Below, piece after piece: positions 18,595-25,987 of a stretch of 48,694 bases of DNA. Under the pieces are notes generated by a model. That model was not told where the DNA came from. It was given only the letters and a program-made list of their open reading frames with translations, and searched no databases. How positions within the stretch are numbered: position 1 is the stretch's first letter; each line of letters begins with the position of its first letter. Source of the DNA: a virus; the IMG/VR virus record IMGVR_UViG_3300046167_000269, positions 1 through 48,694 of that record. One strand, given 5' to 3'. The position numbers were made by a program, and so were the translations under genes.

Positions 18595-18882
18595 ATGGCA
18601 TTAAAAAAAGAAATGATAGAAGATAAAATAGAGATTGTAGGTGAATATAAAAACATACAAATTCGCACTGCTACAGTTATCACAGAAGATGGCGTAGAGC
18701 TAAACAGATCTTTTCATAGGCGTACATTAGAGTGCATAGCATCAGAAAAGAACGAGGACAACTCTTGGACTCATAATGATACAGATGTATCAAGCGAAAG
18801 CTCAGAGGTTCAAGGCATAGCTACAGCAGTTTGGACAACAACAGTTAAGAACGCTAAGAAAACAGCTAACGAGAACACATAA
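18595..18882 (+). CDS. Small fibre-module protein (95 aa)
   Basis: No named family. A short beta-rich protein with EYKNIQIRTATVITEDG and SFHRRTLECIASEKN; similar small genes occur between fibre genes of marine phages, where they may be accessory or tail assembly factors. Ribosome binding site AGGAAA. Its stop overlaps the next ATG (TAAATGG), so translation is coupled. A short hairpin (CTATC-GGA-GATAG) lies in the 42 bases before it. Confidence 0.65.
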   Translation: MALKKEMIEDKIEIVGEYKNIQIRTATVITEDGVELNRSFHRRTLECIASEKNEDNSWTHNDTDVSSESSEVQGIATAVWTTTVKNAKKTANENT

Positions 18883-20121
18883 ATGGCAAACACTAAGATC
18901 ACATCAAGAGTTATAGCAGACGATGCAGTAACCACTGCAGCGATTGCGGATGATGCTATTACCTCTGCTCTTATAGCTGATAATGCGGTTGGAATACCTG
19001 CTCTTGCTGTTTCTGATGGTAGTAATGGTCAATTCTTAAGAACAAACGGCTCAGGCACTTTATCTTTTGCAGATGCAGCAAGTGCTTTTGGAGACCTTAG
19101 TAATGTTACTGTTTCTGCTTCTAATCCAGCAATAAATACTAACCCTTCAACAGGGGTTGGTACTGTTTGGCTAAATTCATCAACTGGTAATATTTATGTT
19201 TTATCAGACGCAACAACTGGAGCAAATGTTTGGACAAATGTAGGAACAGGAACAAGTAATGTACAGCCTTATTCTGCTTCAGGTGGAACAAAAACAACTG
19301 TAGGTAGTTATACAGTTCATACGTTTACTAGTTCAGCAAACTATGTAGTTAGTGCAGGTGCAGCAAATGTTGATATTTTATTAGTAGCTGGTGGAGGTGG
19401 AGCAGGTTCTAATTTAGGCGGAGGCGGTGGTGCTGGTGGTATGCTAGTTCAAACTGGAGTAGCTACTAGTACAGGCACTTATTCAATTGTCATTGGAGCA
19501 GGCGGAACAGCCCCTTCATCTGCAGGTCAAGGCACACAAGGCTCAAATACAACTGGTCTTGGTTATACAGCTATTGGCGGTGGTTTTGGTACAGGAGGTA
19601 GTGATTCTAATGGCGGTTCTGGTGGGTCTGGTGGTGGCGTATCTGGATATCAAGGAAACCATGTTCCTGCAGGTTCTGGAACTTCAGGACAGGGAAGCGA
19701 TGGAGGTCAAAGTGTAGCATCTTATGGTGCTGGTGGCGGTGGCGGAAAAAATGCTGCTGGAGCTGATGGAGACCCATCCCCCCAATCAAACGGAGGTGAT
19801 GGTGGTGCTGGACTACAAAACAATTATGATGGCAACAACTATTATTATGCTGGTGGCGGTGGCGGTGGTTCATATTCAAACACTACTAGTGGCTCTGGCG
19901 GAATCGGTGGCGGCGGCGGTGCTGGTCGTGAATCAAGTTCAACTGCTGGAACTGGTGGTGGCTCTGCAAGAAATGCAGGTGGTAATGGTGGTCTATCAGA
20001 TGGTGGTGCAGGTGGTGCTAATACTGGCGGAGGTGGTGGCGGTGCTGCTCATGATGGGGGATCGGGTACTGGTGGAAATGGCGGCTCGGGAATTGTCATA
20101 ATAAGGTATCTAACAACATAA
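18883..20121 (+). CDS. Glycine-rich tail fibre protein (412 aa)
   Basis: Residues 1-70 carry AVTTAAIADDAIT-type repeats and SDGSNGQFLRTNGSGTLSF, nearly repeated in the giant fibre. The middle contains VDILLVAGGGGAGSNLGGGG, and residues about 170-400 are mostly Gly with Ser/Asn/Ala, typical of fibre glycine-rich sandwich domains. It ends with GIVIIRY, a common end of such fibres. Likely a host-recognition fibre or tip. Confidence 0.8.
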   Translation: MANTKITSRVIADDAVTTAAIADDAITSALIADNAVGIPALAVSDGSNGQFLRTNGSGTLSFADAASAFGDLSNVTVSASNPAINTNPSTGVGTVWLNSSTGNIYVLSDATTGANVWTNVGTGTSNVQPYSASGGTKTTVGSYTVHTFTSSANYVVSAGAANVDILLVAGGGGAGSNLGGGGGAGGMLVQTGVATSTGTYSIVIGAGGTAPSSAGQGTQGSNTTGLGYTAIGGGFGTGGSDSNGGSGGSGGGVSGYQGNHVPAGSGTSGQGSDGGQSVASYGAGGGGGKNAAGADGDPSPQSNGGDGGAGLQNNYDGNNYYYAGGGGGGSYSNTTSGSGGIGGGGGAGRESSSTAGTGGGSARNAGGNGGLSDGGAGGANTGGGGGGAAHDGGSGTGGNGGSGIVIIRYLTT

Positions 20122-20131
20122 GGAGAATAAT

Positions 20132-20479
20132 ATGGCACATTATGCAAAAGTAAATGCAGGAATAGTAGAAAAGATAATTGTAGCAGAACAAGATTTTATT
20201 GATTCTTATATAGATAATGAAGCTGGGAAATGGATTCAAACAAGTTATAACACTATAGGTAACAAACATAGATTAGGTGGAACACCTTTTAGAAAAAACT
20301 ATGCACAAGTAGGCGGAAGCTATGATAAAGAGCGTAATGCATTCATACCAATAAAACCTTTTAATTCTTGGATACTAAATGAAACAACTTGTAGATGGGA
20401 AGCACCAGTTGCTTATCCTGATGACGGTAAAGTCTATAGCTGGAACGAAACAGACCAACAATGGGATGAGATAAGCTAA
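20132..20479 (+). CDS. Conserved marine-phage virion-associated protein (115 aa)
   Basis: Resembles a small family common in cyanophages and other marine phages: MAHYAKVNAGIVEKIIVAEQ, IGNKHRLGGTPFRKNYAQVG and a C-terminal end with PYPDD-like GKVYSWNE. Those relatives are usually annotated as structural proteins of unknown role. Strong ribosome binding site (AAGGAG); stop overlaps the next ATG. Confidence 0.7.
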   Translation: MAHYAKVNAGIVEKIIVAEQDFIDSYIDNEAGKWIQTSYNTIGNKHRLGGTPFRKNYAQVGGSYDKERNAFIPIKPFNSWILNETTCRWEAPVAYPDDGKVYSWNETDQQWDEIS

Positions 20480-22152
20480 TGGCAAACACAGTAATACCAA
20501 GTGAACTATTAGCAGATAGCAGTGTCGCTACGGCTAAGATTGCGGATGATGCGGTCAACGCAGACAAGCTAGCATCTAATGCGGTAGTAACAGCATCTAT
20601 AGTTGACGATGCGGTAACAGGGGCAAAGATAGAAAATGCTGTAACGATTGCTACCTCAGTTACAAGCCCATTGGTAGACGGACAGAATTTCAAAATCAAC
20701 GGCGGTCAAGGCACAGATGGACAACTTCTAACATCTACTGGAAGCGGAGTTGCTTGGGAAGATGCGCCTGCTGGTGGTCCTACATTTAAAACCTTTGGTA
20801 CTTCTTCCATTATGGTTGGTGATGATGCTACAGGAACTATTGATGCAGCTAACTACAATACTGGATTAGGTATAGATGTTTTTGCAGCTTTAACAACAGG
20901 AGATGCTAATAATGCGGTTGGCTTTAGTGCTTTAAATGCAAACACCACTGGAAGCTTTAATACTGCTATGGGTCATTATGCCCTAGATGCTGCTGTTTCA
21001 GAAAGCAACAACACTGCGATAGGGGCGCTTACTTTAGAGTATTGTGTTGGTTCTGAGAACACAGCTGTGGGTTCAAGGGCATTGAACAGTAACACTTCGG
21101 CAGCTAGTAACACAGCAGTTGGTTATAATTGTTTAGCTACAAACACCACTGGCTCTTATAATACAGCAGTTGGACATGGTGCTCTAGATGCCAATACAAC
21201 AGCATCATTTAATACTGCGATAGGTAGAAATGCCTTGGGTGCAAATACAACAGGGTATGACAATACAGCAGTGGGTTTGAACGCAATGATTACTAATACC
21301 ACTGGGGCAACTAATACAGCAGTTGGTGTTGATGCTTTATATGCGAATACTGCTCAAGGTCCAAATGAAGCGTTTGGTTATCGTGCAGGAAGAAGTATAA
21401 CAACAGGATATTCTAATTCAGTTTTTGGCAGTTATGCTATGGACAATGCAACTGCTACAGGTTACGGAAATACTGTAATTGGACATGGTGCAGGACGACA
21501 AATGACAACCTGTTTTCAAAATACTTTTGTTGGTTCAGCAGCAGGTGATTCACAAACTACAGGCACAGGAAATGTATATGTTGGCTATGGTGCAGGTGAA
21601 GATTTTACAACTGGCAGTGATAATATTTATATAGGGGCAAATGCAGGTACAACAGAATACAGTGCAGGTTCAAACAGAATTGTTATAGGTCCGTCTTTAA
21701 ACGCAGACGGCAATAATAAAGCATTTATAGGTAAAAGCGGAAGTGCTGTAAGTTTAAATTTCACAAGCACTGGTACTTGGTCTCAATCTTCTGACATAAG
21801 AAAAAAACGCAATATAAAAGATGATGTTCTAGGATTAAGTTTTATAAATAACTTGCAGACTAAGACCTTTCAATGGAAGCCTAGCAATGAATTTCCTAAA
21901 GAATGGAATGATTATAGCGAAGAAAATACACAAGATACTGATGTAGTTATGCACGGATTAATTGCACAAAATGTTAAAGAAGCACTTGATATTGAGGGAG
22001 TAGATACATTTTCAGGATGGGAAGAAAGCATAGATGGTATGCAAAAAGTCTCTAAAGAAATGTTTGTTATACCCTTAATTAAGGCGGTGCAAGAACTAAC
22101 GCAACAAGTAGAAGAACTAAAATTAGAATTGAAAACATTAAAAGGAGAATAA
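20479..22152 (+). CDS. Tail fibre with YadA-like repeats and S74 autoprocessing chaperone
   Basis: Residues 1-60 contain AKIADDAV repeats. Residues about 130-400 are tandem NTAVGYxAL..NTTGSYN repeats, like the head of trimeric YadA adhesins, which form a left-handed beta roll. The C-terminus (about residue 435 onward) has SSDIRKKRNIKDD and a helical tail, the intramolecular chaperone / peptidase S74 domain that drives trimerisation and then cleaves itself off at the Ser. This implies a mature trimeric spike of about 435 residues. Confidence 0.87.
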   Translation: MANTVIPSELLADSSVATAKIADDAVNADKLASNAVVTASIVDDAVTGAKIENAVTIATSVTSPLVDGQNFKINGGQGTDGQLLTSTGSGVAWEDAPAGGPTFKTFGTSSIMVGDDATGTIDAANYNTGLGIDVFAALTTGDANNAVGFSALNANTTGSFNTAMGHYALDAAVSESNNTAIGALTLEYCVGSENTAVGSRALNSNTSAASNTAVGYNCLATNTTGSYNTAVGHGALDANTTASFNTAIGRNALGANTTGYDNTAVGLNAMITNTTGATNTAVGVDALYANTAQGPNEAFGYRAGRSITTGYSNSVFGSYAMDNATATGYGNTVIGHGAGRQMTTCFQNTFVGSAAGDSQTTGTGNVYVGYGAGEDFTTGSDNIYIGANAGTTEYSAGSNRIVIGPSLNADGNNKAFIGKSGSAVSLNFTSTGTWSQSSDIRKKRNIKDDVLGLSFINNLQTKTFQWKPSNEFPKEWNDYSEENTQDTDVVMHGLIAQNVKEALDIEGVDTFSGWEESIDGMQKVSKEMFVIPLIKAVQELTQQVEELKLELKTLKGE

Positions 22153-22153
22153 A

Positions 22154-22417
22154 ATGGCAACAGAAACAACAGTAACAGAAGTATTAGCAGCAGCAATGGA
22201 TAGTGTTGATTTAATAAATGGTGTGAATGGTGGAAGTTGGGATGTAGCTGGAATGAGTCAAACTAAAATAAATGAACTCGTTCAAAGAAATGTAGAACAT
22301 CTTGAAATCATACTTGAGTTTACAGACCCTAATGTTAAAGGCTCATCTAATAGCAAGAAAACAAACTGCACTTCAGCTATAGCAACAGGTAAGTCTTATA
22401 TTTCCAATAATTCTTAA
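22154..22417 (+). CDS. Hypothetical protein (87 aa), fibre module
   Basis: Not recognised by function. It contains MSQTKINELVQRNVEHLEIIL and an Ala/Val-rich N-terminus; similar short proteins follow fibre genes in cyanophages. Strong ribosome binding site (AAAGGAG) one base after the fibre stop codon. Confidence 0.65.
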   Translation: MATETTVTEVLAAAMDSVDLINGVNGGSWDVAGMSQTKINELVQRNVEHLEIILEFTDPNVKGSSNSKKTNCTSAIATGKSYISNNS

Positions 22418-22452
22418 TGATGCTAAGATAATAATTTTTACAGGAGTAATAT

Positions 22453-22746
22453 ATGGCAGAAGCTAAAGAAAACGGAAACACTTTAACCATTGACGGAGTT
22501 GCACATGATGCTGACTCTTTCTCAGACGAGGGTAAGCAACTGTTTGTTGAGTTATCTATTGTTGAGGAGAAGTTAAAGCTATCCAACCAAAGGTATAACG
22601 AAGTCATTGTTGACTTAAAATCACAACAAGCAGCAAAGGCTCAATATATCCAAAACATCATGGAGTTAGAGGGTATAGATGCGAACAAAGAAGATAGCGC
22701 CGAAGAAAAAACCAGTAGCGAAAAGGGCGATAAAAAAGCCAACTAA
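22453..22746 (+). CDS. DUF6447-like protein (97 aa)
   Basis: The first half has TLTIDGVAHDADSFSDEGKQ followed by a heptad-like helix (FVELSIVEEKLKLSNQRYN), the pattern of the DUF6447 family of cyanophage proteins; role unknown. The C-terminal 25 residues are low-complexity Glu/Lys/Ser and overlap the next gene in another frame. Confidence 0.65.
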   Translation: MAEAKENGNTLTIDGVAHDADSFSDEGKQLFVELSIVEEKLKLSNQRYNEVIVDLKSQQAAKAQYIQNIMELEGIDANKEDSAEEKTSSEKGDKKAN

Positions 22747-22909
22747 TGTAAGTGCATTAGAGTTGCATGAACAAATATGTGCAATTCGTTACGAGAACCT
22801 AGATAAAAGATTAGAGTCAGGTTCAGCTAGGTTTATTCGCATGGAAGCTATGATTTGGGGTTTGTATGCCGTTATCGTAGGCTCTTACTTATTAGACAAG
22901 GTGGCATAA
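22679..22909 (+). CDS. Small protein with basic N-terminus and one membrane segment (76 aa)
   Basis: Residues 1-22 are nearly all Lys, Arg, Pro and Ala. Residues about 56-72 (IWGLYAVIVGSYLL) form a hydrophobic helix at the C-terminus, giving a tail-anchored topology. It overlaps the previous gene by 68 bases in another frame, behind a GAGGGT ribosome binding site, and its stop overlaps the next start (TAATG). A holin-like role is conceivable but unsupported. Confidence 0.6.
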   Translation: MRTKKIAPKKKPVAKRAIKKPTNVSALELHEQICAIRYENLDKRLESGSARFIRMEAMIWGLYAVIVGSYLLDKVA

Positions 22910-23565
22910 TGGCAGGATTAGTAACAACAACAGCACCCACACAAGAACCAGTAACGCTACAGGAAGTTAAAGAGTATCTTAGAGTTGATGATGCCACTGA
23001 CGAAAGAGTGGTTAGACCTTTTATAGAGAGTGCTAGACGATTCTGCGAAGAACACACTGGTAGAGCCTTAATGACTCAAACGCTTACTTTGTTCTTAGAT
23101 GCTTTTGAAGATATAGACGACCCCTTGTGGGAAGGTGTGCGTACTGGTCCTTACCTTAACTACTATAAAAACTATGTGGTATTACCTAGAGCACCAGTAA
23201 CCTCTGTAACGCATATAAAGACATATGATGATGCAGATGTGGCTACAACCCTTGCAGCTTCTAAATATTACTTAGACAGCGCTAGAGAGCCTGCTAGGGT
23301 GGTTATGAGAAACGGTGAGACATTTCCTACCGCACTACGAGTAGCAAACGCCATTGAAATACAATATGTAACTGGCTACACATCGCAATACAACATTCCT
23401 GAACCCATAAAGCTAGGTATCATGCAACACATAGCTTACCTTTATGAACACAGAGGTGATATGTATGATGCGAAACTGCCCTATCCCCCAATGTTGAGAT
23501 CGCTGTACGCACCTTATGTAATCCATAGAGGTTTGGGTTCGTCCTCTCTCATGGCTCTCGGTTAA
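22909..23565 (+). CDS. Head-tail connector (adaptor), HK97 gp6-like
   Basis: Adaptor ring that docks below the portal. It has the family pattern: PVTLQEVKEYLRVDDATDE, then RRFCEEHTGRALMTQTLTLF, a beta region ending in LPRAPVTSVTHIKTYDD, and the C-terminal helix PIKLGIMQHIAYLYEHRGD. I start at ATG 22909, which overlaps the previous stop, rather than at in-frame 22855. It opens the connector/tail operon. Confidence 0.88.
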   Translation: MAGLVTTTAPTQEPVTLQEVKEYLRVDDATDERVVRPFIESARRFCEEHTGRALMTQTLTLFLDAFEDIDDPLWEGVRTGPYLNYYKNYVVLPRAPVTSVTHIKTYDDADVATTLAASKYYLDSAREPARVVMRNGETFPTALRVANAIEIQYVTGYTSQYNIPEPIKLGIMQHIAYLYEHRGDMYDAKLPYPPMLRSLYAPYVIHRGLGSSSLMALG

Positions 23566-23566
23566 G

Positions 23567-23896
23567 ATGGCTAACAGTATCGGCAAGATGCGATATAGGG
23601 TAAAGGTTGAGAGAGCAACCAATACTAGAGATGCAGGCGGTGGTTTAGCACAATCATTCGGCTCTGTAGCTACTATCTACGCAAATATTAAACCAAAGAA
23701 CGCTAACAGCGTATACAGACAGGGTATGTTGCAGGAAAAGGTTACGCATGAGATCACCATACGCTACATGAAGAACATAGACACCAACAGCAAGATTACT
23801 TACGGTAACAGGTCTTTTGCAATTAACGGCATTATCAATGTAGATGAAAGGGATAGATTCCTTACATTGCTCTGCGAAGAAGGTATTGCGATATGA
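23567..23896 (+). CDS. Head closure protein (head-tail joining)
   Basis: Stopper-type protein (SPP1 gp16 / HK97 gp7-like). Typical features are MRYRVKVERATNTRDAGGGL at the start, a beta-barrel core, VTHEITIRYMKNID and the late NGIINVDERDRFLTLLCEE. Length of 109 residues is standard. It sits in the canonical order between connector and gp10-like genes. Confidence 0.87.
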   Translation: MANSIGKMRYRVKVERATNTRDAGGGLAQSFGSVATIYANIKPKNANSVYRQGMLQEKVTHEITIRYMKNIDTNSKITYGNRSFAINGIINVDERDRFLTLLCEEGIAI

Positions 23897-24324
23897 GTTT
23901 TAAAAATTTAGATGCTTTTAAAAAAAGATTAGACAAAAGACTAACAACTAAAGCACATAGTAATGCAAAGTCTGCAGTTACTAGATCAACCATGCTTGTG
24001 CAAAACTTTGCAAAAACAAGTATAACAGCAGGCGGTACTGGTGAAACTGTACAAAAATATGACCCAAGAAGAACGCATACGCAATCAAAACCATTATCAC
24101 CACCTGCAAGTGATACAGGATTTTTGGTAAGCCAAATAACAATGGATGTTGATACAAAAGCAAACGGTAGTGTTGTAGGTCAAATAATATCATCAGCACC
24201 CTATTCAAAACCCTTAGAGTTTGGCACTGTCAATATGCAACCAAGACCTTTTATGCAACCTGCATTAAGAAAAAACAAATCTAAAATATTGCAAATATTT
24301 AAGAAAGAGGGAGTCATAAGATGA
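23893..24324 (+). CDS. Tail completion protein, HK97 gp10 family
   Basis: Neck protein linking head and tail. Family marks are the basic helical N-terminus, a GGTGETVQKYDPRRTHTQS loop, SKPLEFGTVNMQPRPFMQPA and a final helix. The PLEFGT...PRPFM core is diagnostic. Overlaps both neighbours by four bases (ATGA), consistent with coupled translation. Confidence 0.87.
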   Translation: MSFKNLDAFKKRLDKRLTTKAHSNAKSAVTRSTMLVQNFAKTSITAGGTGETVQKYDPRRTHTQSKPLSPPASDTGFLVSQITMDVDTKANGSVVGQIISSAPYSKPLEFGTVNMQPRPFMQPALRKNKSKILQIFKKEGVIR

Positions 24325-24722
24325 GTGTTGGTCAATTTGCCCTACAGTCAAGTATTTATACAGCGTTAAATGTATCTGCAATCACAACTACGCTTGCCTG
24401 TGGTGTCTATGACGAGGTTGTTGAGGGTAACAGCTACCCTTTTATTACCTTAGGTGAAGAAACTGCAATAGATTACAGTACAAACAACCTTGTAGGCGCT
24501 GAAACAACAATCAATATACATATTTGGTCAAGATATAAAGGGTCAAAGCAAACAAAACAAATTATGGACAAGGTGCATGATTTATTGCATGATGTAAGTC
24601 TAACTGTTAGCGGTGTCAACCTTATTAACCTAAGATTTGAATACAGCGACATTATGAGAGACCCTGATGGGATAACTCGGCACGGTGTCATGAGATTTCG
24701 TGCGATTACACTAGGTACTTGA
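24321..24722 (+). CDS. Tail terminator / completion protein, DUF3168 family
   Basis: Caps the tail tube at the head end. Features: QSSIYTALNVSAITTTLACG, YPFITLGEETAIDYSTNN, TTINIHIWSRYKGSKQTKQI and a C-terminal strand with RFRAITLGT. Length 133 residues fits the family. Precedes the tail tube gene as expected. Confidence 0.85.
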   Translation: MSVGQFALQSSIYTALNVSAITTTLACGVYDEVVEGNSYPFITLGEETAIDYSTNNLVGAETTINIHIWSRYKGSKQTKQIMDKVHDLLHDVSLTVSGVNLINLRFEYSDIMRDPDGITRHGVMRFRAITLGT

Positions 24723-24810
24723 TTCAATACCAAATACCGAAGTAATACGGTGGCAGATGCCTTATTTTTTAATTAGAGGAATAAATACCCTCTGTATTTA
24801 GGAGTATATT
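24723..24810 (+). other. Intergenic leader before the tail tube gene
   Basis: This 88-base gap contains a weak TTGATT...TAATAC box pair, a short GGC-AGAT-GCC hairpin followed by a T-rich run, and a second hairpin, AGAGG (24775-24779) with CCTCT (24789-24793), ahead of a strong AGGAG site. It may tune expression of the abundant tail tube protein; none of the elements is convincing alone. Confidence 0.3.
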
Positions 24811-25224
24811 ATGGCAGCACAAAAAGGTAGTGCAATGCTAATGAAAGTAGGTAACGCAGGTTCACCTGAGACTTTCACAACAATAGCAGGGCTTAGATCA
24901 ACAAGTCTAACAGTAAACAACGAATCAGTAGATGTAACTAATAAGGATTCTTCAGGTAAGAGAACTTTATTAGCTGCAGCAGGGGTTCAATCAATCAGTG
25001 TTTCAGGTAGTGGCGTATTCACAGACGGTGCATCAGAAACAACTATCAAAACGAACGCTTTAGCAGATACGCAAAACAACTATCAGTTTTTAGTTCCTGA
25101 CTTTGGTACTTTTACAGGTGCTTTCCAAGTAACCAGTTTAGAGTATGCAGGGGAATACAACGGTGAAGTAACCTACAGTATGTCCTTTGAATCAGCAGGA
25201 ACAATTACATTCGCAGCAGTATAA
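24811..25224 (+). CDS. Major tail tube protein
   Basis: Tail tube subunit of the TP901-1-like family. It begins MAAQKGSAMLMKVGNAGSPE and contains RSTSLTVNNESVDVTNKDS, GVQSISVSGSGVF and a C-terminal YAGEYNGEVTYSMSFESAG. Length 137 residues is normal, and it has its own leader and a strong ribosome binding site, consistent with high expression. Confidence 0.9.
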   Translation: MAAQKGSAMLMKVGNAGSPETFTTIAGLRSTSLTVNNESVDVTNKDSSGKRTLLAAAGVQSISVSGSGVFTDGASETTIKTNALADTQNNYQFLVPDFGTFTGAFQVTSLEYAGEYNGEVTYSMSFESAGTITFAAV

Positions 25225-25228
25225 GACT

Positions 25229-25468
25229 ATGGCTTGGGAACAAGTAAAAGTTAAAGGCGAAAAAAATACTGTTACAGGTATGATGCAGGGCGATCAACTG
25301 GATATGCCCAATGTATTAATCGGTAAGAGTGTCAAGGTTAATGGTAAGGACATCTCAGTCAAATCCTATGTGGTTGACGAGAGAGATGATATGTTAAAAA
25401 TCACGCTTGCAATGGCAAGCCCAACAAAGGAGAAGTCAGATGACAAACCCACTCAAGGGACAGATTGA
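25229..25468 (+). CDS. Small tail-module protein (79 aa)
   Basis: Unknown function. Beta-rich, with EQVKVKGEKNTVTGMM and VNGKDISVKSYVVDERDD. I place the start at ATG 25229, just after the tail tube stop; an in-frame start at 25187 would overlap the tube gene without a ribosome binding site. Overlaps the following chaperone gene by 29 bases. Confidence 0.62.
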   Translation: MAWEQVKVKGEKNTVTGMMQGDQLDMPNVLIGKSVKVNGKDISVKSYVVDERDDMLKITLAMASPTKEKSDDKPTQGTD

Positions 25469-25787
25469 AGTAACATTAGGTGATAACACCTACAAAGCAC
25501 GATTAACAGTTGATGCAATTATTACGATAGAGACAGCCGTAGGTTGTGGAATTATCAAACTTGCACAAAAAATGGCAGATGCAGACATAAGATTAACAGA
25601 CCTTATTGTTGTATTGCTTTCAGCTTTGCGTGGTGGCGGTAATGATCTACAAGAAAAAGATATTACTAAAATCATACAAGATGTTGGAATCATTGAAGCT
25701 ACAAGATGTGTAGCTGAATTAATAGCGAAATCACTTCAAGCTGATTCAGAGGAAGATGCAAATGAGGGAAAGCAAGTAGAGGGGTAG
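25440..25787 (+). CDS. Tail assembly chaperone, G-type product (GTA gp11-like)
   Basis: Acts with the tape measure protein during tail assembly. The family resemblance is GQIEVTLGDNTYKARLTVDA and GCGIIKLAQKMADADIRLTD, matching gene-transfer-agent family proteins. Start ATG 25440 behind AAGGAG. Near the end, GGGAAAG (25766-25772) is a -1 slippery site in the right frame, making a second, longer G-T protein. The unshifted product is 115 residues. Confidence 0.85.
   Translation: MTNPLKGQIEVTLGDNTYKARLTVDAIITIETAVGCGIIKLAQKMADADIRLTDLIVVLLSALRGGGNDLQEKDITKIIQDVGIIEATRCVAELIAKSLQADSEEDANEGKQVEG
25766..25772 (+). other. Programmed -1 frameshift site (slippery GGGAAAG)
   Basis: In the reading frame of the G-type gene the codons are G GGA AAG, the X XXY YYZ form. 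The heptamer is the same as in the phage lambda G-T chaperone pair. After a -1 shift the frame runs open to 25987 and yields a GT fusion. Confidence 0.85.
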
Positions 25788-25987
25788 CTGTAAATGAACT
25801 TCCTATCAAAAGATACATGAGTATTTGTATTGGCATGATAGGTATGCAACCCTCTGAATTTTGGAATCTATCTATACCTGAAATCCATTTAGCTATTGAT
25901 GGATTTATAGAGTTCAATGGTGGCGAAAAAGAAGCTCCCATGCAAAAAGACGAATTAAAAAAACTTATGGAGTTATACCCTGACTAA
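25766..25987 (+). CDS. Tail assembly chaperone, T extension (read only by -1 frameshift)
   Basis: This frame has no good start codon of its own before an internal ATG, so it is probably translated only as a fusion with the preceding gene: 111 codons of G plus 71 of T, giving about 182 residues. It encodes LPIKRYMSICIGMIGMQPSE, WNLSIPEIHLAIDGF and a basic end, similar to small alphaproteobacterial tail assembly chaperones. Its stop overlaps the tape measure start. Confidence 0.8.
   Translation, partial: GKASRGVAVNELPIKRYMSICIGMIGMQPSEFWNLSIPEIHLAIDGFIEFNGGEKEAPMQKDELKKLMELYPD

Noticed and set aside
22855-22908. Extended start of the connector gene at 22855
   Set aside because: It lies within the previous gene, and ATG 22909 has the TAATG overlap typical of this operon.
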